43,178 nt of DNA from Terriglobales bacterium (GTDB lineage Bacteria > Acidobacteriota > Terriglobia > Terriglobales > Acidobacteriaceae): contig JAICKN010000003.1 of the NCBI GenBank assembly GCA_025927855.1, positions 1 through 43,178 on the forward strand, written 5' to 3'. Under the pieces are notes generated by a model. That model was given only the letters and a program-made list of their open reading frames with translations. It was not told where the DNA came from and did not search any database. The position numbers were made by a program, and so were the translations under genes. This document shows, piece after piece, positions 9,216 through 17,466 of this stretch. The number at the start of each line of letters is the position of its first letter. The stretch's first letter is position 1.

Positions 9216-10310
9216 CTAGCGGGCAATGCGCGCTCCCACGCCTTTCATCACCTGCATCACTTCTTTCAGCGTGACCATGGTCGTGTCGCCGGGGGTGGTC
9301 ATAGCCAGTGCGCCATGTGCCGCGCCGCACTCCACCGCCCATTGCGCGCCTTGTCCGCTGAGAAAGCCATAAATCAATCCTGAGGCGAAGGAGTCACCGC
9401 CACCGACGCGGTCGAAGATTTCCAGGTTCTCGCGGCTTTTGGCTTCATAGAACTTGCCGTCTTCGTAGCAAATCGCGCCCCAGTCGTTTAATGTTGCCGT
9501 CTTTGCTTTGCGCAGAGTCGTCGCCACCGCCTTGAACGGAAATTCTTTTACCACCGCTTCAATCATCTTCTTGAATGCGTCGCTTTCAATCTTTGAAATG
9601 TGCTCATCCAGGCCGGGAACCTGGAATCCCAACGCGGCAGAAAAATCCTCTTCATTCCCGAGCATCACATCCACGAAAGCAGCCAGCCCGCGATTCACTT
9701 CCTGAGCGCGCTTTTTCCCGCCAATTCCCTTCCACAGGGAATCGCGGTAATTGAGATCGTAGGAGATGACCGTCCCATATTTCCGCGCCGCTTTCATCGC
9801 TTCGAGCGCAACTTCCGGCGTGGTCTCTGAAAGCGCGCAGAAAATTCCGCCCGTATGGAACCAGCGTGCGCCATGCTTCCCGAAAATTTCTTCCCAATCA
9901 ATTTGGCCCGGCTTCATTTGGGACGCGGCCGTATGCCCACGGTCGGAGCATCCCAGCGCCGCGCGCACTCCAAATCCGCGCTCGGTAAAATTCAGGCCAT
10001 TGCGGACGTTGCGGCCACTCCCGTCGTATTCCACCCAGCGCACCAGCGACTGGTCCACGCCGCCCTGGTAGATCAAATCCTCAATCAGCCGTCCAATCGG
10101 ATTGTCCGCAAAGGCAGTCGCTATGGCCGTATCCAGCCCAAAGCAGCGCTTTAACCCGCGCGCGACGTTGTATTCGCCTCCGCCTTCGAACACCGAAAAA
10201 TTTCGCGCTGTCCAAACGCGGTGGTTCCCGGGATCAAACCGCAACATTACCTCGCCTAAACTGACCAGGTCCCAGCGGCAATCTGGCCTTGCTTTGATCT
10301 TCAGCGGCAT
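9216..10310 (-). CDS. kdgK: PfkB-family sugar kinase, probable 2-keto-3-deoxygluconate kinase
   Basis: 364-aa ORF; PfkB features (LGEVMLRFDPG N-terminal, DRVGGGDSFASGLIYGFL C-terminal); sits between eda and a hexuronate-type transporter. Confidence 0.8.
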   Translation of the reverse strand: MPLKIKARPDCRWDLVSLGEVMLRFDPGNHRVWTARNFSVFEGGGEYNVARGLKRCFGLDTAIATAFADNPIGRLIEDLIYQGGVDQSLVRWVEYDGSGRNVRNGLNFTERGFGVRAALGCSDRGHTAASQMKPGQIDWEEIFGKHGARWFHTGGIFCALSETTPEVALEAMKAARKYGTVISYDLNYRDSLWKGIGGKKRAQEVNRGLAAFVDVMLGNEEDFSAALGFQVPGLDEHISKIESDAFKKMIEAVVKEFPFKAVATTLRKAKTATLNDWGAICYEDGKFYEAKSRENLEIFDRVGGGDSFASGLIYGFLSGQGAQWAVECGAAHGALAMTTPGDTTMVTLKEVMQVMKGVGARIAR

Positions 10311-10326
10311 GCGTCAATCCTCGGAA

Positions 10327-11742
10327 CTAAATCTGCGTGATTACTCTGTGCTGCGGCACCAGAATTTTCATCAGTCCCCACGCGATCAGATAACTCAACC
10401 CGCAAACAAAGAACATAAAAAGATATGCGGTCTGCGGCGCTCGAATGAATGTGTCTGTGAGCTTTCCCGCCAGCAACTGCACCAGCACCCCTCCGATGCC
10501 GCCGGCCATGGTCCCAATGCCTGTAACGGAGGCAATGTTTGTTTTCGGAAACATGTCTGAAACCGTGGTAAACAGATTCGCGGACCACGCCTGGTGCGCC
10601 GTGGCCCCCACAGAAATCATCGCGAGGGCAAGCGGGGCGGCAGCGCTGCCGAAACGATGCACGTCTCCGAAGAATTGGGTCAGCAAAACCAGCAGCGGCA
10701 GGCAGGCGATGAGGAACATGGTGGTCATGCGGGCCTTGTAAACGCTCATGCCGCGCTTGATCATCTTCATCGGGACCGCGCCACCGTAAATACTGCCGAT
10801 GATGGAAATTCCATACACGGTGAACGTTGGCAGCATAATTTGCCTGTCCGTCATGTGGAATTGCTTGTGCAGATAGTCGGGCAGCCAGAACAGGTAAAAC
10901 CACCACACTCCGTCCGTCAGCGCTTTGCCGGTAACAAAGGACCAGAGTTGGCGGTAACGAAACAGGCGCAGCCATGAGATTTTCGGCTGCTCATCGTTCG
11001 CCCCGGCGGCGCGGGCCGCTAGCTCGTCATCCACGCGGATATAGTCGAGTTCCGCCTTACTGACTTTGGAGTGCTTTGACGGCGTGTCGTACAGCCAGAA
11101 CCAAAAAATCAGCCAGGGAAATCCCACCACGCCGGTGATGATGAAGGCTATTTTCCAGCCGACCGCGTCACCAAAATGAATGAGGATGGCAGGCACGACC
11201 AACGCGGCCACCATGGCTCCAGAGTTGGTGCCTGCATTAAAAATGGCTGTAGCCAGTGCGCGCTCCCGCTTGGGAAACCATTCGGCGACAGTTTTGATGG
11301 AAGCTGGAAAATTCCCAGCTTCGCCAATGGCGAACGCGCTGCGCACAATGATATGCATTCGTAGCATGCCGCCAACAAACGCATTCGCAATGCCGCAAAT
11401 GGACCAGATAATGAGCGAGAGCGCCAGCCCGAGCTTGGTCCCTATCTTGTCAATGAACCAGCCGGCCAGGACCGTCATTCCCGCATAGAATCCGGTGAAG
11501 GCAGAAGTCAGATAGGAAAAATCCTGATTGCTCCAGCCAAAACCGCCCTGCGCCGTGGGCCGGCAAAAATATTCTTTGAGATAGCTGATGACCTGGCGGT
11601 CCACATAATTGATGGTCGTGGCAAAAAATAGCAGCGCGCAGATGGTCCAGCGGTAGCGGGTGATCTTCTCCGCCGCGTTCTTCAGCGGAGAAGGGGAGGC
11701 CGCAACCGGCCCGGAGAACGAATTCGAAGGCTGATCCATCAA
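10327..11742 (-). CDS. MFS transporter, ExuT/hexuronate-type
   Basis: 471-aa multi-TM ORF; TTINYVDRQVISYL, GEAGNFPASIKTVAEWFPKRERALATAIFNAGTN typical of the ACS/ExuT family. Confidence 0.85.
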   Translation of the reverse strand: MMDQPSNSFSGPVAASPSPLKNAAEKITRYRWTICALLFFATTINYVDRQVISYLKEYFCRPTAQGGFGWSNQDFSYLTSAFTGFYAGMTVLAGWFIDKIGTKLGLALSLIIWSICGIANAFVGGMLRMHIIVRSAFAIGEAGNFPASIKTVAEWFPKRERALATAIFNAGTNSGAMVAALVVPAILIHFGDAVGWKIAFIITGVVGFPWLIFWFWLYDTPSKHSKVSKAELDYIRVDDELAARAAGANDEQPKISWLRLFRYRQLWSFVTGKALTDGVWWFYLFWLPDYLHKQFHMTDRQIMLPTFTVYGISIIGSIYGGAVPMKMIKRGMSVYKARMTTMFLIACLPLLVLLTQFFGDVHRFGSAAAPLALAMISVGATAHQAWSANLFTTVSDMFPKTNIASVTGIGTMAGGIGGVLVQLLAGKLTDTFIRAPQTAYLFMFFVCGLSYLIAWGLMKILVPQHRVITQI

Positions 11743-11791
11743 ACGAGTCCTGTATTTATTTGGCGAAATTCGCGCCGCTTACTCTTGTCGC

Positions 11792-12616
11792 TTACTTGTG
11801 GCTGGCTTCCAGCCCCGATCCGCGCTGGTCAAAGCCCGGCTGCACATTCACCACACCGAACTGCCGGTCTTCTTTTTCGCGGTGCGCCGCCATCGCCCAT
11901 AAAAATCCAATGGAGTACCCCGGCACTGCCACATTCGGATGAAAGCCGCTCGGCATCAATACCGCGTCTCCATCACGCACGGGCACGACCAGTTCCGGAT
12001 ATTCGGTGTTGTTATACACAAGCTGCAACCCAAACGCCGGAGCCGGCATGTTGAAATAGACATACATCTCTTCCAGCATCTTTGCGTGTTCATGCGGAGG
12101 CCAGCTCGTCCAGTTCCCCGGCTCCGAAAAAGTAAATCCCGCGACCAAGCGCCCCGCCTGCACATTTTTCCCCAGGCAAATGCTCAAGTGACGCTGGCTC
12201 CCCGGCGCTCCGGTTGAAAATTTCAGGCCCGGATTTTTAGAGATTCCCGCGTAGCTTACAAACTGCAACGGATAGTGGTGTTCCACGTCCGAAGAAAACT
12301 CCGCGAAATCTACCTGTGGCGTTCCTTTTACTTCAATCTCGCTGTCGCGCGGAATGTATATGGAATCGTACTGAACGCAATGGGAGCGTTCGCTTCCGAC
12401 CTGCACATCCGCTGAACCGGAAAGGCATATCAGGCCCGTCTCCTGTCCGCCATTCTTGAACGCCACCTGCGGCGTGCGCGCATCCAGAATGATCCGGCCA
12501 TAAGAAAGATGGACGTTCACGCTGTTTTGCGGAGTCACACTGATGTGACGCCCTGCTTTCGCATTCGTGCGGCGGAACACCATCTTGTCCATCTCTGGAA
12601 GAGTAGCCGGACTCAT
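11792..12616 (-). CDS. KduI/IolB family sugar-acid isomerase
   Basis: 274-aa ORF; cupin-type motif SWPPHEHAKMLEEMYVYF and GDAVLMPSGFHPNVAVPGYSIGFLWAMAA. Confidence 0.75.
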   Translation of the reverse strand: MSPATLPEMDKMVFRRTNAKAGRHISVTPQNSVNVHLSYGRIILDARTPQVAFKNGGQETGLICLSGSADVQVGSERSHCVQYDSIYIPRDSEIEVKGTPQVDFAEFSSDVEHHYPLQFVSYAGISKNPGLKFSTGAPGSQRHLSICLGKNVQAGRLVAGFTFSEPGNWTSWPPHEHAKMLEEMYVYFNMPAPAFGLQLVYNNTEYPELVVPVRDGDAVLMPSGFHPNVAVPGYSIGFLWAMAAHREKEDRQFGVVNVQPGFDQRGSGLEASHK

Positions 12617-12640
12617 CGTGACCTCACTGAAGTGAGTAGC

Positions 12641-12657
12641 GCCGGCCTCTGGCCGGC
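12641..12657. repeat. GC-rich hairpin GCCGGCC-TCT-GGCCGGC in the kduD-kduI gap, followed on + by ATTTTTGTT
   Basis: Perfect 7-bp arms; adjacent inverted repeat CTCACT-GA-AGTGAG (12623-12636). Confidence 0.5.
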
Positions 12658-12716
12658 ATTTTTGTTCTGTGATGCTTAACCAGCAATATGCCTTGACCGC
12701 AGAATGCAGCGCAAGC

Positions 12717-13493
12717 TCATTGATTTACTCCACTCGCCAAAAATCCTCCATCCACCGCGAGCACCTGGCCTGTAAGAAAACTGGCCGCATCGGAAGCAAG
12801 CAACACGGCCGCGCCGACCAGTTCATCCAGTTTGCCAAACCGCCTCATCGGCGTGCGGGCCAGGAATTCTTTGCCGCGCGCTGTGCCATCCAGCAAATTG
12901 GTATTCAGGTCTGTACGGAAGACTCCGGGGGCAATGGCATTCACGCAAACCCCGTAAGGGGCCCATTCAATGGCCAGCGATTTCGTGAGGGCAGCGACAG
13001 CCGCCTTGCTGGCGGTGTAGGCTGCCACTTCAAACAGCGCCACAAAAGAAGAAAGAGAAGCGATGTTAATGATGCGGCCGTATTTTCTCTCGACCATGCC
13101 GCGGCCAAAAACCTGGCAGGCGCGCAATGTACCGGTCAGGTTCGTCTCCATAATGTTGTTCCAGTCATTTTCCTGAACGTCCAGTGTAGGGGTCCGCTTG
13201 GTTGTCCCCGCGCAATTTACCAGAATGTGGACGTTCCCCAGTTCTGCCGTCACTTTTCTTTCGAGCGCTTCCACGCTCGAACGCTCCATCACATTGCATG
13301 TAAGCGCCAGAGACTTACGGCCCAACCTCTTTATTTGCGAAGCTGCCGATTCACAGAGTTCGGCGCGCCGTCCCGTAGCCACTACATTGGCTCCCGCCTC
13401 CGCCAATCCCAAAGCCAACCCCAATCCAATTCCTGAAGTTCCTCCGACCACCACTGCATTTTTCGAACTCAAGTCCAGCGCAGGATGTCCCAT
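12717..13493 (-). CDS. kduD: SDR family oxidoreductase, KduD/gluconate 5-dehydrogenase-like
   Basis: 258-aa ORF; VVGGTSGIGLGLALGLAEAGANVVATGR, YTASKAAVAALTKSLAIEWAPYGVCVNAIAPG. Confidence 0.7.
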   Translation of the reverse strand: MGHPALDLSSKNAVVVGGTSGIGLGLALGLAEAGANVVATGRRAELCESAASQIKRLGRKSLALTCNVMERSSVEALERKVTAELGNVHILVNCAGTTKRTPTLDVQENDWNNIMETNLTGTLRACQVFGRGMVERKYGRIINIASLSSFVALFEVAAYTASKAAVAALTKSLAIEWAPYGVCVNAIAPGVFRTDLNTNLLDGTARGKEFLARTPMRRFGKLDELVGAAVLLASDAASFLTGQVLAVDGGFLASGVNQ

Positions 13494-13669
13494 GCAAGCA
13501 ATTCCCTCAACGTTAGATGTATTTGACCATGTGAAACTTCAGAAATGGCAAACTGGCTATTATTGCAGATGAAAAGGTTTCAAAATGCGGAAAAGTGCGG
13601 CGGTTTTATGCTCTATTGAAATACGAAGAATGCCTACTGCGAACGAGTCAACAGGATGGTCTAGTCAGC

Positions 13670-14779
13670 TCAATGCGTAGGAGCGTAATATCCGCGTCTG
13701 GCGCGCACGTGCAGCCCTTTGCGTTTGCGGTTTTGCAACTGAATCTCAATCGTATGGTATTGCCCATCCGCCCTGAAGTTGGAGGGGCGATAGGAAAGCG
13801 CATACTGGCTTCTTAGTTCTGTCTGTATTTGCTGGAAAGCATCGGCCACATCGGAAAGCTGAAAGGGGACAAACGTGCGGCCGCCGGTCGCTTCGGCAAT
13901 CCGTTGCATGATCTTGTCTCCCCGCGTCCCGCCGCCGGAAGTATTCGTGCTAATCGTGTAGACAATCGCATCGGCGCGCTCCGCCATATCAATCGCCTCT
14001 TCGCGCGTCACATGGCTCAGGTCATCTTCACCGTCACTCAGAAGAATGATTGCCCTGCGCATGGGGCCGTTATTTTGCTCTTTCAGCAATTTATCGCGGC
14101 AGGCGAAATATAAAGCGTCGAAAAGGGCCGTGCCTCCGCCGGGGCGCAACATGCGGATCCCCCGGCCCAGGCTTTCGGTGTTATCGGTGAAGTCCTGCGT
14201 CACTTCGGGAGTTTCATCAAAGCCTACGACGAATGCCTTGTCATACCGTGGACGAATGATCTGGTTGAGAAATGCCGCCGCTGATTCCTGCTCAAACTTG
14301 AACCGGTCGCGGATCGAGTTGCTGGCATCAATCAACAGCCCTACTTCGAGCGGCAAGTCGGTCTCATTCTGAAAGCTATTGATCTTTTGCGGCGCGTCGT
14401 TATCTAAAACCTGGAAATCGTCCTTGCTGAGATCTTTTACATAATGACCATGTTTGTCGGTAACGGTAAAAATTACGGGCACTTCGTTCACGGGCACGCG
14501 GATTACCGCGCCTGGCTCATCCTGGGCATCACTTGAAGCAACCGCTGGCAGATCCGCATTCGCGCCGGAATTCGGAGCGGGCGCGCTCCGTTCTTGCGTT
14601 TGCGCCGTAGGCGCAGCAGGCTGGTTGTGTCGTTGCGGGGGTGGCGCTGGCGGACGCTGCTCCTGCGCTTTGACCGACGCCGGATCAGCAGGCAAGCTCT
14701 GGTTCGCCGGCACTTGCGCCAGCAACGGCAACAGGCACGCTAAAATTCCTACCCCTGGAAGAAGATTACGGAACCTCAT
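13670..14779 (-). CDS. VWA domain-containing protein (VWFA-related Acidobacterial type)
   Basis: 369-aa ORF; signal peptide, PQKINSFQNETDLPLEVGLLIDASNSIRDRFKFEQESAAAFLNQII and C-terminal YALSYRPSNFRADGQYHTIEIQ. Confidence 0.85.
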   Translation of the reverse strand: MRFRNLLPGVGILACLLPLLAQVPANQSLPADPASVKAQEQRPPAPPPQRHNQPAAPTAQTQERSAPAPNSGANADLPAVASSDAQDEPGAVIRVPVNEVPVIFTVTDKHGHYVKDLSKDDFQVLDNDAPQKINSFQNETDLPLEVGLLIDASNSIRDRFKFEQESAAAFLNQIIRPRYDKAFVVGFDETPEVTQDFTDNTESLGRGIRMLRPGGGTALFDALYFACRDKLLKEQNNGPMRRAIILLSDGEDDLSHVTREEAIDMAERADAIVYTISTNTSGGGTRGDKIMQRIAEATGGRTFVPFQLSDVADAFQQIQTELRSQYALSYRPSNFRADGQYHTIEIQLQNRKRKGLHVRARRGYYAPTH

Positions 14780-15774
14780 TGTTCCTTATTATACTCAGCA
14801 ATAATTTGTTGCAAATATTCTTGCAGCTCAGCCGGAAGAACCGACTGGAAGGCAAGCTTCCCCTCCGTCCGGGGATGGCGGAACTCCAAAGCCGCCGCAT
14901 GGAGGAAATTCCGCTGCAATGAAAGCGCCTGGTTTTGTCCGGCGCCGCGGGCGCGCACTTCACGTGGCGCTCCATAAAGCGCGTCCCCAACTACCGGATG
15001 CCCTAGAGATGACAAGTGGACCCGGATTTGGTGCGTTCGCCCGGTGCCGATTTTCAGTTCAAGTAAAGTAAATTTGCCGAAAACAGAATTGATCCGCTTC
15101 ACTACTTTATATTCTGTAAAAGCATCCCGCCCGTCCGCGCGGCGCGTAGTCATTCGCGTGCGGCGCACCCGGTCGCGGCTGATGCTGCTGGTGATCGTTC
15201 CCTTTTCCTGCTTCACCCACCCATGCGCCAGCGCAATATAAGTTTTCTTAACTTCCCGGCGGGAAAACTGCCCGGCCAGCTTGCGGTGCGCCGAATCATT
15301 TTTCGCGACAATGATGAGTCCGCTGGTCGCCTTGTCCAGGCGGTGCACAATGCCGGGGCGAAGGTCGCCGCTCACACCGGAAAGACTGCCGAAGCGGTGG
15401 AGGAGCGCATTCACCAGCGTCCCCCGATTCTTCTCGTTCTCAGTGGCGCCAGCGCCGGCATGCACCATCATTCCCGCAGCCTTGTTGATGACCGCAATAT
15501 CTTCATCTTCGAAAACTACTTCCAGCGGGATGTCTTCTGCCATCGCCCGCAAGGGCGAAACTTCCACTTCATCGAAAATCTCTACCTGCTCTCCTCCACG
15601 CAATCGCAGAGACGCTTTGCCGGGAGCGCCATCTACTGTAACTTTATTTTGTGAAATGAGCTGCTGAACCCGCGCACGGCTTACATCCGCAATCTGCGCT
15701 ACCAGAAAGCGGTCGAGGCGGTCACCTGCGCTCTCGGCATTCACCACAATTTTCCATGGGAATTTTGCAGGCAT
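14776..15774 (-). CDS. RluA family pseudouridine synthase with S4 domain
   Basis: 332-aa ORF; GDRLDRFLVAQI...SRARVQQLI (S4), PGIVHRLDKATSGLIIVAKND, GRTHQIRVHLSSLGHPVVGDALYG. Overlaps the VWA start by 4 nt. Confidence 0.93.
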   Translation of the reverse strand: MPAKFPWKIVVNAESAGDRLDRFLVAQIADVSRARVQQLISQNKVTVDGAPGKASLRLRGGEQVEIFDEVEVSPLRAMAEDIPLEVVFEDEDIAVINKAAGMMVHAGAGATENEKNRGTLVNALLHRFGSLSGVSGDLRPGIVHRLDKATSGLIIVAKNDSAHRKLAGQFSRREVKKTYIALAHGWVKQEKGTITSSISRDRVRRTRMTTRRADGRDAFTEYKVVKRINSVFGKFTLLELKIGTGRTHQIRVHLSSLGHPVVGDALYGAPREVRARGAGQNQALSLQRNFLHAAALEFRHPRTEGKLAFQSVLPAELQEYLQQIIAEYNKEQ

Positions 15775-15802
15775 GGTAAGGAGAGCCGCGCCAGAACCAG
15801 GT

Positions 15803-16600
15803 TTAGCGGGTGACCGCTACCGGAACCGCCTTGGGAGCGGAACGCCACCACCAGATAAATCCGCCACCAACGACCAGACAAAGAGCGATGAATTGCGTGC
15901 CGGTCATCAGGCCTCCAAACATTTCGCCGCGGCCGGGATCATCGCGTATGAATTCGAGCAGATAGCGTGCGATTCCGTAAAGAATCAAATACGCCGCAAA
16001 AACCTGCCCATCAAATTTCTTGCGCTTCAACATCCAGGCGAGGATGAAGAAATTGGCCAGTTCCACCGCCGATTCAAAAAGCTGCGTAGGTTCAAGCGCC
16101 ACTCCCAGCGGCGTACCTACAAGCTGGCTGGCAAGAGGATTGGTAAAAGTCACGCCCCAAAAATGATGCGTCGGCTTCCCCCAGCAACAGCCCGCGGCAA
16201 AGCATCCCAGCCGGCCAATGGAATGTCCAAGAGCCAAGCCGGTGGCAAATGCGTCACATGTCGCCAAAGCGGGCATACGGTGTTTGCGGATGTACCAGGC
16301 AGCGGCAATGAATGCTCCGATCAATCCCCCGGAAAAAACTCCTCCCGCCTGCAGCGTGCTCAGGCTAAAAATTTCCCGAGGAGTCTTGTAAATACCTTCG
16401 TAAAAAATGTACAGAACTTTGGACCCGATGATTCCAGCCAGCACCGTCGTTATTCCAAAATTCCATGCCAGTTCTGGATCTATTCCTTGCCGCCGGCTGT
16501 AACGCACACTGACCCACAAGCCCACAAACACTCCGAGGGCAACTAAAAATCCATACGTCGGCATACTGAAACTGCCGATCTGAAATAAACGAGGGAACAT
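15803..16600 (-). CDS. lgt: Prolipoprotein diacylglyceryl transferase
   Basis: 265-aa multi-TM ORF; TYGFLVALGVFVGL, GGVFSGGLIGAFIAAAWY, HSIGRLGCFAAGCCWGKPT. Confidence 0.95.
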   Translation of the reverse strand: MFPRLFQIGSFSMPTYGFLVALGVFVGLWVSVRYSRRQGIDPELAWNFGITTVLAGIIGSKVLYIFYEGIYKTPREIFSLSTLQAGGVFSGGLIGAFIAAAWYIRKHRMPALATCDAFATGLALGHSIGRLGCFAAGCCWGKPTHHFWGVTFTNPLASQLVGTPLGVALEPTQLFESAVELANFFILAWMLKRKKFDGQVFAAYLILYGIARYLLEFIRDDPGRGEMFGGLMTGTQFIALCLVVGGGFIWWWRSAPKAVPVAVTR

Positions 16601-16642
16601 CGCTAAAAATTCCTGAAATTGAGAGCTTAAAAAATTGGATGC

Positions 16643-16660
16643 CGGTTCTTAAACGAACCG
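16643..16660. repeat. Hairpin CGGTTC-TTAAAC-GAACCG in the lgt-HTH intergenic region
   Basis: Perfect 6-bp arms read in sequence. Confidence 0.4.
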
Positions 16661-16857
16661 CTGCCTTAAGTTTAGCAGCAATAAAGAAAGCTTATTCATT
16701 TACCCATTCCTGCCGCTGATGAAGAACCTGCAAGGCAAATAACAGGCTTTCTGCCAGAATTTCCGGTTTCTGACGCTACTGCGACGGTGTGAGCGGACGT
16801 TGACCGGAGAACGCTGGGTTTTGCCCTGCTCCACCCGTACAACGACCTTAGTACCGT

Positions 16858-16871
16858 CCAAAGTACTTTGG
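16858..16871. promoter_or_regulatory. Perfect 14-bp palindrome CCAAAGTACTTTGG, candidate operator
   Basis: Read directly; about 310 bp upstream of the HTH gene. Confidence 0.35.
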
Positions 16872-17002
16872 TTATGTGACTGGAGATGAAGGGTTATCCG
16901 CCTCCAACAAGATACTACATATAGACATCTGCGCATCTTGACTACAGCTAATAGAGATGTTCCGCGCTGGTTCCGAAAGTAATTTCCAAAATATGGGCAT
17001 AA

Positions 17003-17051
17003 AACCCTGAAAAAACCGGGATTTCACTTCGACATCCGGTTTTCAGGGGTT
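17003..17051 (+). promoter_or_regulatory. Long imperfect hairpin in the HTH/pil leader (AACCCTGAAAAAACCGG ... CCGGTTTTCAGGGGTT)
   Basis: Arms complementary apart from small length differences; further short inverted repeats TGAG-ATATG-CTCA (17051-17063) and TGAAC-ACA-GTTCA (17081-17093). Confidence 0.4.
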
Positions 17052-17179
17052 GAGATATGCTCAGTCCACCAAAATCCACTTGAACACAGTTCAGTAGGGG
17101 ATGGCATTTCCAAGATTTTGCCTGATTCGCCGATAAGGACAGGTTGGGCAAACGATTTCTGTGGGCTGGGAACGAAACT

Positions 17180-17416
17180 ATGGCCGACTCGCGAGAAGTC
17201 ATGAATATTCGCCAGGCTTCGCAGTACCTGGGAGTGAGTGCGGACACGCTTTACAAGTACGTAGGCGAGCAGAAAATTCCCGCCTTCAAGCTGGGAAACC
17301 GCTGGCGCTTCAAAAAATCGAAGCTGGACCAGTGGATGGAAGAAAAATCCAACCAGATGGAAGTGAAGGGAAAAAAGAAATTGGCTGCGGCCGCGAAGGC
17401 TGCGGGACAAAGTTAG
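17180..17416 (+). CDS. Excisionase-like helix-turn-helix (HTH_17 type) DNA-binding protein
   Basis: ATG at 17180 inside ORF 17144..17416; MNIRQASQYLGVSADTLYKYVGEQKIPAFKLGNRWRFKKSKLDQWMEEK. Confidence 0.85.
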   Translation: MADSREVMNIRQASQYLGVSADTLYKYVGEQKIPAFKLGNRWRFKKSKLDQWMEEKSNQMEVKGKKKLAAAAKAAGQS

Positions 17417-17426
17417 GCAATTTTTA

Positions 17427-17451
17427 AGCGCCCGGCAGCAATGCGGGCGCT
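17427..17451. repeat. Hairpin AGCGCCCG-N9-CGGGCGCT between the HTH gene and pilM
   Basis: Perfect 8-bp arms. Confidence 0.5.
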
Positions 17452-17466
17452 ACTAAGGCGGACACA

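Noticed and set aside
16700-16936. 78-aa minus strand ORF in the lgt-HTH gap
   Set aside because: No recognisable domain, biased composition and overlap with the palindrome-rich region; more likely non-coding.
17081-17093. TGAACACAGTTCA as a possible LexA/SOS box
   Set aside because: The spacing is GAAC-N3-GTTC rather than the GAAC-N4-GTTC of the Gram-positive-type box, and the downstream genes are pilus genes.
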